Source: Phycisphaerae bacterium (lineage in GTDB: Bacteria; Planctomycetota; Phycisphaerae; Sedimentisphaerales; Anaerobacaceae). Taken from it: a stretch of 7,820 bases of DNA. Below are positions 1-5,958 of the stretch, one piece after another (position 1 is the stretch's first letter; every line of letters begins with the position of its first letter). Below the pieces are notes generated by a model. It did no database searches, was not told the DNA's origin, and saw only the letters and a program-made list of their open reading frames with translations. A program made the position numbers and the translations under genes. The stretch covers positions 1 through 7,820 of the forward strand of contig DAOUVA010000191.1 in the NCBI GenBank assembly GCA_030667885.1, read 5' to 3'.

Positions 1-19
1 AATAATATCTGCGAGTAAT

Positions 20-976
20 TTAACGTCTTGAAAGTTTTATTACGAACTGCTCCATTGCGACGTGTGGTTTTGTTTGGCCGGACTTGATGGCATAATCGGT
101 CTCGGCCAATTCCTGAAGGTGGCCGCCGATTTGTTTTAAGTTTATCTGTCGAAGCTGTGCAAAGAATTTGTCTTGTTGACTCCATATATTACATCGTCGT
201 GCAACCTCACCGGTTCGAGCACCCTTTTCGAGCATCGCTTTAGCGTTGAACATTTTGCGGAAATGGTAGGCGAATGCCCCGACAACGGAAAAGCCGGCCG
301 ATTTGTCCTGTGCGAACATACCCCTGAGCCGTTCGAGGGCTGCGGCGATATTTCCAGCGATAACGGCGTCAATGACGGTAAAGGCGTTGAATAAGCGATT
401 ATGACCGATGAGCGATTCGATATGTTTGGGTGTTATAGCCTTTTCGGCATCTGCGAATAAGGCCAGTTTGTCGATTTCGCTGTACAATCGCGAAAGTTCG
501 TCTCCGGTAAGCTCGATTAAGAGTAAGGCGGCGTCCCTGCTGAGCTTTTTGTCGTATGCCTCGGACGCGTATTTTATCAGCCGCGGCGGAAGTTCGCTGC
601 GTTTTGGTGGAATGACTTTAATCAGTTTGCCGGCCTTAGACAGCTTCTTAGCTAAAATGGTTCGGGCGTCCCATGTCCGTACAGTAAATATAAGGCGTCC
701 GGTTGAGCAGGGATTATCGAAATACTTCTCGAGTAGCGGACGGTTTGCGGATATGAACTTGTCCGCGTCTTTAACAAGAACAACTCGCTTGTCGGTTAAG
801 AATGGGCTTGTCCTCAGCTCATCCAGGACCTCTGAGGCCTGGACCGAAGCGGCCTCGGCGTCAAAAAGCCCTGTTGTCCTTTGTGACGGCTCCAGGAGCT
901 TATCCAGAAGCTTATGGCAATGAGCATTGACGAGTGATTCTTCTTTGCCGGCAATTACATAAATCAGCTCATCCAT
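20..976 (-). CDS. holA: DNA polymerase III delta subunit (clamp-loader subunit HolA)
   Basis: This is the 318-residue delta subunit of the clamp-loader complex, the part that opens the beta sliding clamp so it can be placed on primed DNA. The length is near the usual 320-345. The N-terminal region starts with a typical strand and turn (IYVIAG, residues 5-10). It is followed by the family signature LRTSPFLTDKRVVLVKDADKF (residues 54-74), the region that contacts the clamp. The middle is an AAA+-like fold without a Walker A motif, as expected for delta. The C-terminal collar domain ends in the recognisable LAETDYAIKSGQ (290-301). No strong Shine-Dalgarno sequence precedes the ATG, but the start fits the family's N terminus. 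It begins 31 bases after the gyrA stop on the same strand, so co-transcription with gyrA is likely. Family assignment is from motif pattern and length; HolA is divergent between phyla. Confidence 0.88.
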   Translation of the reverse strand: MDELIYVIAGKEESLVNAHCHKLLDKLLEPSQRTTGLFDAEAASVQASEVLDELRTSPFLTDKRVVLVKDADKFISANRPLLEKYFDNPCSTGRLIFTVRTWDARTILAKKLSKAGKLIKVIPPKRSELPPRLIKYASEAYDKKLSRDAALLLIELTGDELSRLYSEIDKLALFADAEKAITPKHIESLIGHNRLFNAFTVIDAVIAGNIAAALERLRGMFAQDKSAGFSVVGAFAYHFRKMFNAKAMLEKGARTGEVARRCNIWSQQDKFFAQLRQINLKQIGGHLQELAETDYAIKSGQTKPHVAMEQFVIKLSRR

Positions 977-1007
977 AAAAACTCAAATATCAAAATGTAT
1001 TGAAATG

Positions 1008-3653
1008 TTACTTCGATTTGCCTCTTTTTTTACTGCTATTATTTTTGTCTTCAGGCTTCGGTGCGGCTTTCGAGTTTGCCTGCGGTTTCTTATTATTGCC
1101 GGAGTTGTCTTTGCCGTTGTTCGCATCTTCGGCAATTATCTTTTCGGCAGCGACGAGTTTGTCACCGGGTTTGAGCTTGATTAGACGCACGCCCTGAGTA
1201 TTTCTGCCAATCGAACGTATTTGGTCAAGTCCGGTGCGGATAATCATTCCGGTGGCCGTTATCATCATTAAGTCATCCTTGTTCTGGATGGCCTTGAGTG
1301 CAACCACCTTGCCGTTTCTCTCGGATGTCTTTATATTTTTCAGACCGACTCCGCCCCGGCTTTGCGACCGGTAATTCTCAAGCCCCGTTCGCTTGCCGTA
1401 TCCGTTTTCACAAAGTGTGAACAAAGCGGCTTTTTCTTCGACAATCACCATGCCGACCACAGCGTCTCCGCCTCGCAGCTTAACACCTCTGACCCCTCGT
1501 GATACCCGGCCCATTGAACGAACCTGATTTTCTTCAAATCGTATCGTCATGCCGTCACTCGTTCCCAGTACAATATCGTTATCTCCTGTGGTTAATGCGA
1601 CGCCGATTAAATCATCAGTTGGGTCGAGATTTATGGCAATCACACCGGTCTGTCTCGGATTGCTGTAAGCCGATAGTCTCGTCTTTTTTACAATACCGCT
1701 TTTTGTTGCCATAATGAGCTGCCGCTGCTTTGCACCTTCCTGTTCGTCATCATCAAAACTGCTGACGTTAATTATCGAGGCGATCTTTTGGGTTCCCAGA
1801 TTCAGCAGGTTGACTATATTTCTGCCCTTACTCTGCCTGGACAGACTCGGGACATCATAGACTTTAAGCCAATAGCACTTGCCGCGATTTGTGAAGATAA
1901 GCAGATAATCATGCGTCGAGGCGACGAACAGGTGCTCTACGAAATCTCCTTCTTTTGTAACCGAGCCGATGATTCCTCTGCCGCCTCTGCCCTGCTTGCG
2001 ATATGTATCAATCGGCAGCCGCTTAACGTATCCGCTGTGGCTGACCGTAACGATAACCTCTTCTTCGGCAATCAGGTCTTCCATATCAAGCTGCTCTACC
2101 CTGGCCGCGATTTTTGTTCGCCTGGCACCGCCGTATTTTTCCTTTATTTCATAGATGTCTTCTCGAATGATATCCAGCAAAATCTCCTCGCTTGCCAATA
2201 TCGCCTCGTAACCCTCTATCTGCTCAGTAAGCTCGGCGTACTCTTTCGCCAGCTTTTCCATTTCCAGGCCGGTCAGCCTTTGAAGCTGCATGGTCAAAAT
2301 CGCATCGGCCTGAGGGCCGGTTAGGAAGTGCTGGCCTTTACTTTTTTCCTCAATGAAAGACTTCGGAAGAATTTTCGTCAGCGTAGCAACCTCAGCCAGA
2401 TGCAAAGGCTTTTTCATGAGGTTCAATTTAGCAGTCGGGGTATCAGGTGACTTTTTTATCAATTCGATAATTTCATCAATATCACTAACGGCTAAGATAA
2501 GACCTTCGAGAATATGTGCCCTGTTCCTGCATTTTTTCAGCAGGAACCTGCTTCGTCTGCGGATAACGATCTTGCGGTGTTTAATGAAGCAATCGAGCAT
2601 TTCCCGTATATTGAGGGTTTCAGGTCTGTTATCAACCAGTGCAATATTAGCGATAGCAAAAGTACACTGCAGAGAAGTATAGCGGTACAGCTTGTTCAGG
2701 GCGACTTCGACATCGGCGTCTCTTTTCAGGTCCACGACAATCCGCAATCCGTGACGGTCTGATTCGTCCCTGATGTCGGCTACTTCCGGAATCGTATTAT
2801 TGTGGACACAATCTGCTATCTTCGAAACAATCGAGGTCTTGACGACCATATAGGGTATTTCAGTTACTATTATCCTTTCCCTACCTCTTTTGGTCGTTTC
2901 GATATCTATTTTTCCCCGGACCGTCAAATGGCCGCGACCGGTCGTGTAGGCATCGATGATGCCTTTTCTGCCGCAAATAATTCCACCTGTTGGAAAATCC
3001 GGGCCGGGAAGACACTTGATAATGTCTTTGAATCCGCAATTTGGGTCATCAACCACTAAAAGCAGGGCGTCACAGACCTCGGTTATATTGTGAGGCGGGA
3101 TATTGGTGGCCATTCCTACCGCGATTCCCGTAGAGCCGTTGACTAAAAGGTTCGGGAATTTTGAAGGCAAAACGGTTGGCTCCTCGCGGGTCTCGTCATA
3201 GTTCGGTATATAATCAACGCTGTCCAGCTTAAGATCTTCGAGCATGTCCATTGCCGGCGCCGCCATTCTTGCCTCGGTATATCGCATAGCAGCCGGCGGA
3301 TCCGAATCGATACTGCCGAAGTTGCCCTGCGGGTTAATCAATGGATACCGCATATTCCAATCTTGACCTAAACGGACTAATGTCCCGTATGTGGCCTGGT
3401 CGCCGTGCGGGTGATAGTTGCCGCCGGTATCACCGACGATTTTGGCGCACTTACGGTGTTTGCTTCGCGGCCCGAGGTTCAAATCGTTCATCGCAACCAG
3501 TATTCGCCTTTGTGAAGGCTTCAGGCCGTCACGAACGTCCGGCAAAGCGCGCGAAACTATCACACTCATCGCGTAGTTAAGGTATGAATTCTTCAACTCA
3601 TCGAGGATATGCATATCCTCGAATTGCTCCTGTGGTTTTTCGACTTCCGTCAT
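1008..3653 (-). CDS. gyrA: DNA gyrase subunit A
   Basis: This is the breakage-reunion subunit of DNA gyrase, which with GyrB introduces negative supercoils using ATP. It has 881 residues, close to the E. coli 875. The N-terminal winged-helix domain has the conserved YAMSVIVSRALPDVRDGLKP stretch (27-46) and the catalytic tyrosine Y125 in AAMRYTEAR (121-129). The coiled-coil and tower region runs to about 520. The C-terminal beta-pinwheel carries the GyrA box QGRGGRG (554-560), which separates gyrase from topoisomerase IV ParC. The last 40 or so residues (839-881) are a Lys/Asn/Asp-rich tail of low complexity. In the quinolone-resistance region, the positions equal to E. coli Ser83 and Asp87 are Gln86 and Gly90. 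The ATG at 3651-3653 gives an N terminus only three residues longer than E. coli; Met14 is an alternative start but would remove normal N-terminal sequence. No Shine-Dalgarno sequence is visible. holA follows after 31 bases. gyrB is not in the window. Confidence 0.97.
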   Translation of the reverse strand: MTEVEKPQEQFEDMHILDELKNSYLNYAMSVIVSRALPDVRDGLKPSQRRILVAMNDLNLGPRSKHRKCAKIVGDTGGNYHPHGDQATYGTLVRLGQDWNMRYPLINPQGNFGSIDSDPPAAMRYTEARMAAPAMDMLEDLKLDSVDYIPNYDETREEPTVLPSKFPNLLVNGSTGIAVGMATNIPPHNITEVCDALLLVVDDPNCGFKDIIKCLPGPDFPTGGIICGRKGIIDAYTTGRGHLTVRGKIDIETTKRGRERIIVTEIPYMVVKTSIVSKIADCVHNNTIPEVADIRDESDRHGLRIVVDLKRDADVEVALNKLYRYTSLQCTFAIANIALVDNRPETLNIREMLDCFIKHRKIVIRRRSRFLLKKCRNRAHILEGLILAVSDIDEIIELIKKSPDTPTAKLNLMKKPLHLAEVATLTKILPKSFIEEKSKGQHFLTGPQADAILTMQLQRLTGLEMEKLAKEYAELTEQIEGYEAILASEEILLDIIREDIYEIKEKYGGARRTKIAARVEQLDMEDLIAEEEVIVTVSHSGYVKRLPIDTYRKQGRGGRGIIGSVTKEGDFVEHLFVASTHDYLLIFTNRGKCYWLKVYDVPSLSRQSKGRNIVNLLNLGTQKIASIINVSSFDDDEQEGAKQRQLIMATKSGIVKKTRLSAYSNPRQTGVIAINLDPTDDLIGVALTTGDNDIVLGTSDGMTIRFEENQVRSMGRVSRGVRGVKLRGGDAVVGMVIVEEKAALFTLCENGYGKRTGLENYRSQSRGGVGLKNIKTSERNGKVVALKAIQNKDDLMMITATGMIIRTGLDQIRSIGRNTQGVRLIKLKPGDKLVAAEKIIAEDANNGKDNSGNNKKPQANSKAAPKPEDKNNSSKKRGKSK
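3601..3622. repeat. Perfect 22-bp palindrome inside the 5' end of gyrA
   Basis: The 22 bases read identically on both strands, with arms TCGAGGATA and centre ATGCAT. They cover gyrA codons 11 to 18. In RNA they could fold into a 9-bp stem with a four-base loop, about 30 nt after the start codon. In DNA they could be a two-fold symmetric binding site. No function is shown; the symmetry is what is seen. Confidence 0.6.
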
Positions 3654-3686
3654 AAGTTTTCTGCTATATTTAATGCTAAATCTTGT

Positions 3687-3707
3687 TCGCAGATAGATTA
3701 CCTGCGA
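3687..3707. promoter_or_regulatory. Hyphenated palindrome over the gyrA -10 box (possible operator)
   Basis: Six-base inverted arms TCGCAG (3687-3692) and CTGCGA (3702-3707) are separated by nine bases. The candidate -10 box of the gyrA promoter falls in the spacer. A protein bound here would block RNA polymerase; equally it could be chance. No known operator consensus is recognised. Confidence 0.25.
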
Positions 3708-3723
3708 CCGGACAAAAAGTCAA
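3695..3723 (-). promoter_or_regulatory. Candidate sigma-70-type promoter for gyrA(-holA)
   Basis: On the minus strand a -35-like TTGACT (3718-3723) is followed by exactly 17 bases and a -10-like TAATCT (3695-3700). The -10 keeps the key first, second and last consensus bases. The predicted start would leave a leader of about 35 nt before gyrA. A perfect TATAAT also lies upstream on the same strand at 3736-3741, but it lacks a -35 partner at proper spacing. Planctomycete promoters are poorly defined, so this is tentative. Confidence 0.4.
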
Positions 3724-3845
3724 GAAATACTAATGATTATAATTGTCCAATGATGGTAAGTTTTTTAAGGTTTTGCATAAGATGCTGTTTATCAAATCAT
3801 TTTTCGCTTTATCTATGCCGAACGAGAAAAAACTTTGTGCTAATA

Positions 3846-4958
3846 TCAGGTCAGGAATTTCAGGATGATATTTTTATAATATTCTACCGCTTTTTCAATG
3901 TCGGTGATTTCGATATATTCATCGGGCTTATGACAAAGTTGCGGTTTGCCCGGGCCAAAAATTACTACAGGTGCGTCCAATGAAGCAAAATAAGGGCCGT
4001 CCGTTGTAAAACCGACAGCTACGGTTTCATTGATTCCAACAGCCGAACAAAAATTCTTAATAAAATCACCGCCGCAATCGGTCTCTAAAGGTCGCACCTG
4101 GCGTACCACGCCGACCTCTGCGTCAAATTGGGGATTCCCGGATTTTAACCTGGCGAAGATTTTTTCCAAATCAGAGATAATATCCTGATCATTTTGCTCG
4201 GGTAAAGTCCGAATGTCCACTTCGATTTTGCATTTGTCCGGCACGACGTTAAGTGTTTTACCTCCTGCAATGGTATTGACACTCATAGAACACTTACCCA
4301 GGAGCTTATGGGGTTCGACTGGGATTTCATAATTATCCAGCTCATCCAGAACCAATCTCATAGAATTTATTGCATTTACACCCAATTGCGGTGTAGAGCC
4401 GTGGGCGGCTTTGCCTTTGGTTGTAATTTCCAGCCACAACATTCCGCGATGCGCCGTAACTATCGAAAAATCCGTAGGCTCAGGAATAACTACGCCGACA
4501 AAGTCAGCCGGCCGGTCATGGTCATTAATAAATCTTTTCGCGCCGCAGCTATCGGTTTCTTCACCCGCAACGGCGGTAAATATAATATCGCCCTGCAACT
4601 TTACGCCCGAATCGACAACCTGCCTTATAGCGGTAGCGGCCGCGGCGGTGCCCCCTTTCATGTCCACCGAGCCTCTGCCATAAATTTTGCCCCCGCTTTC
4701 AACCGCCTCGAAAGCGGGCCTTTCCCACTTCGCTTCTCCGGGCCCGACAACATCAAGATGACAGGCAAATAGCAGGCTACCCTTACGCCTGTCGGACTTT
4801 ACCTCTGCGATAATGTTCGCCCTGGTTTGCTCCCACGTATCTATCCGGCAATTTATTCCTGATTTACTGAATTCATCTGAAAGAACTTCCGCTGAGGATA
4901 ATTCGCCCTTTTTCAGCGTGCTTTCAGCATTAATGAGTTTTTTCAACAGCTCTTTCAT
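3846..4958 (-). CDS. M20-family metallo-deacylase, ArgE/DapE type
   Basis: This is a cytoplasmic di-zinc amidohydrolase of 370 residues, a normal length for the acetylornithine deacetylase / succinyl-diaminopimelate desuccinylase family. The expected active-site residues are present in order: H67 with D69 in CHLDVV, bridging D99 in GRGSVDMKGG, general base E133 and metal ligand E134 in AGEETDS, E160 in IPEPTD, and H343 in LCHKPDE. The lid or dimerisation domain is inserted at about 172-285 and includes H186 in GKAAHGSTP. There is no signal peptide. The family cleaves N-acyl groups from amino acids or small peptides. The exact substrate (acetylornithine, succinyl-diaminopimelate or another acyl amino acid or dipeptide) cannot be read from sequence, and no arginine or lysine gene lies next to it, so no gene symbol is given. 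The start has no Shine-Dalgarno sequence but has a -10-like box only eight bases upstream. Confidence 0.9.
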   Translation of the reverse strand: MKELLKKLINAESTLKKGELSSAEVLSDEFSKSGINCRIDTWEQTRANIIAEVKSDRRKGSLLFACHLDVVGPGEAKWERPAFEAVESGGKIYGRGSVDMKGGTAAAATAIRQVVDSGVKLQGDIIFTAVAGEETDSCGAKRFINDHDRPADFVGVVIPEPTDFSIVTAHRGMLWLEITTKGKAAHGSTPQLGVNAINSMRLVLDELDNYEIPVEPHKLLGKCSMSVNTIAGGKTLNVVPDKCKIEVDIRTLPEQNDQDIISDLEKIFARLKSGNPQFDAEVGVVRQVRPLETDCGGDFIKNFCSAVGINETVAVGFTTDGPYFASLDAPVVIFGPGKPQLCHKPDEYIEITDIEKAVEYYKNIILKFLT

Positions 4959-4966
4959 AGCAGGTA

Positions 4967-4972
4967 ATTATA
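4967..4972 (-). promoter_or_regulatory. Consensus -10 box (TATAAT) directly upstream of the M20 gene
   Basis: On the minus strand a perfect TATAAT ends eight bases before the ATG of the M20 gene. A transcript started at the usual distance from it would begin at, or within a couple of bases of, the start codon, giving a leaderless or nearly leaderless mRNA. This agrees with the lack of a Shine-Dalgarno sequence. The -35 position (about 4989-4995) is T-rich on this strand but poor in consensus. Confidence 0.4.
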
Positions 4973-5011
4973 CAACCTGGCACAAGAAAAGAAAAAACAG
5001 AAATATTTTTG

Positions 5012-5039
5012 TTGCAGATAAATTATTAGTGAAGATAAT
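5012..5039 (+). promoter_or_regulatory. Candidate promoter for the zinc-ribbon gene
   Basis: TTGCAG (5012-5017), a 16-base spacer and GATAAT (5034-5039, five of six consensus bases) lie about 40 bases before the start codon, in the AT-rich gap between two divergent genes. The -35 match is weak, so this is a modest candidate. Confidence 0.3.
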
Positions 5040-5068
5040 AAGGTGCTTATTGTTTTGAGCATCGTCGT

Positions 5069-5075
5069 AAAGGAG
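5069..5075 (+). promoter_or_regulatory. Strong ribosome binding site of the zinc-ribbon gene
   Basis: AAAGGAG lies five bases before the ATG at 5081. It decides between that ATG and the overlapping out-of-frame ATG at 5077, which is only one base from the motif and opens a frame of just 15 codons. Confidence 0.75.
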
Positions 5076-5080
5076 CATGA

Positions 5081-5818
5081 ATGGGACCTGTATTGAATGG
5101 GTTGGTAAAACTACAAAGTGTTGAAAATCGTCTGCGGATTGAAAAAGCAAAGCTTACAAGGTGCAGAAGAAATGTAATAATTCAGGAAAATCAGATCAGA
5201 AGCCTTCAAAACGCTCTCGAAGCCAAAAAAGAGGAAGTTCTGTTGAGTAAGGTTCAGTTCGACCGTCTTGAATTGGAAGTCAAATCCAGAGATGAATCAA
5301 TAGCTAGGTTAAGAGCCGCCCTCAACGGCGCAAAAACAAATAAAGAATATTCCGCTGTTCTCACTCAACTAAACACAACCAAAGCAGACAATTCCAAGAT
5401 AGAAACCCAATCTTTGGAATTGCTCAAGACTATTGAAACCGACGAAAACGAATGTAAAGAAATACAAGACCAGATAGATGAACAAAAGCAGCATCTTGAG
5501 CAGCGTCGCACCGAAGCCGAGGCTATGGCCGGCAAATACCAGGTCGAGATAGACAAAATCCAGGCTGAATGGGATCAGGTTGCACAGGACATACCCGAAA
5601 AACCGCTGGAGATATTCAGACGCGTTACAGAAACATACGATGGCCAGGCCGTTGCGTTGATTGAACAACAGGGCGGCACAAAGGGGGCTTATACCTGTGA
5701 CGGCTGCTTTATGGGCCTCACCGCTGAGTGTGTTAATCTGCTTATGACCAAGGACGATATAATTCGCTGTCCTAATTGTACGAGGATACTTGTCCTCGGT
5801 GATTTACTGGGAAGTTGA
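5081..5818 (+). CDS. Coiled-coil protein with C-terminal C4 zinc ribbon (DUF164 / zf-RING_7 family)
   Basis: This 245-residue protein has a long, highly charged helical region (about residues 5-170) with the heptad-like pattern of an antiparallel coiled coil. A C-terminal zinc ribbon follows, with four cysteines in two pairs: C206 and C209 (TCDGC), C230 and C233 (RCPNC), closed by TRILVLGD. The internal NGAKTNKEYSAVLTQL (82-97) is a family signature. Length and layout match the bacterial family that includes Helicobacter pylori HP0958, chlamydial CT398/CdsZ and Mycobacterium tuberculosis Rv2229c. Members have been described as chaperone-like or scaffold proteins, but no general function is established, and none is claimed here. 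There is no signal peptide or membrane segment. The start is well supported by AAAGGAG. The next gene downstream encodes an RNase HI domain, the same neighbour type as in actinobacteria, suggesting a link to nucleic-acid metabolism (inference). Confidence 0.88.
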   Translation: MGPVLNGLVKLQSVENRLRIEKAKLTRCRRNVIIQENQIRSLQNALEAKKEEVLLSKVQFDRLELEVKSRDESIARLRAALNGAKTNKEYSAVLTQLNTTKADNSKIETQSLELLKTIETDENECKEIQDQIDEQKQHLEQRRTEAEAMAGKYQVEIDKIQAEWDQVAQDIPEKPLEIFRRVTETYDGQAVALIEQQGGTKGAYTCDGCFMGLTAECVNLLMTKDDIIRCPNCTRILVLGDLLGS

Positions 5819-5840
5819 AAACCTAAAACCACAAAACCAC

Positions 5841-5899
5841 AACTTATCCCGCACTTCTCAGGCTTTCAGCCGCAGATCAACAGGTGCCGGAAATAAGTT
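5841..5899 (+). other. Imperfect inverted repeat between the zinc-ribbon and RNase HI-PurN genes
   Basis: AACTTAT (5841-5847) pairs perfectly with ATAAGTT (5893-5899). Further in, CC pairs with GG and GCAC (5851-5854) with GTGC (5884-5887), with one mismatch and a two-base bulge. Inside lies a small hairpin, GGCT (5861-5864) with AGCC (5868-5871). The structure starts 23 bases after the zinc-ribbon stop codon and is followed by T-rich but broken sequence. It could be a weak terminator or a leader structure for the next gene, or chance. Confidence 0.3.
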
Positions 5900-5944
5900 T
5901 TGAATTCTTGATTATATTGTAATTATTTTTTTAGTTTTCTTTTT

Positions 5945-5950
5945 AAGGAG
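5945..5950 (+). promoter_or_regulatory. Ribosome binding site that fixes a TTG start
   Basis: AAGGAG sits eight bases before TTG at 5959. No ATG or GTG start occurs nearby in frame, and the first internal Met is residue 253, so this site and the intact RNase HI N terminus (YIDGGSRGNPG) together settle the TTG as start codon. Confidence 0.8.
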
Positions 5951-5958
5951 CAGATATA

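Noticed and set aside
408..923. A 171-codon plus-strand open frame opposite holA
   Set aside because: It lies fully antisense to a well-recognised gene, has a Ser/Leu-rich composition typical of a reverse-strand shadow, and shows no family motif.
1788..2324. A 178-codon plus-strand open frame opposite gyrA
   Set aside because: Fully antisense to conserved gyrA sequence, no recognisable domain and no ribosome binding site that I can see.
4692..4718. Nine-base inverted repeat (CCCGCTTTC / GAAAGCGGG, nine-base loop) inside the M20 gene
   Set aside because: It lies mid-gene without a T run, and a repeat of this size is roughly expected by chance in several kilobases; it follows from codons for a normal protein segment.
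5077..5124. Short upstream frame starting at the ATG that precedes the zinc-ribbon start
   Set aside because: Its ATG is one base from the ribosome binding motif, too close for use, and it ends after 15 codons; the ATG at 5081 has proper spacing.
5819..5958. RNase P RNA or another structured RNA gene, since zinc-ribbon/RNase HI loci can lie near rnpB
   Set aside because: The gap is 140 bases, far too short for RNase P RNA, and no conserved core is seen.
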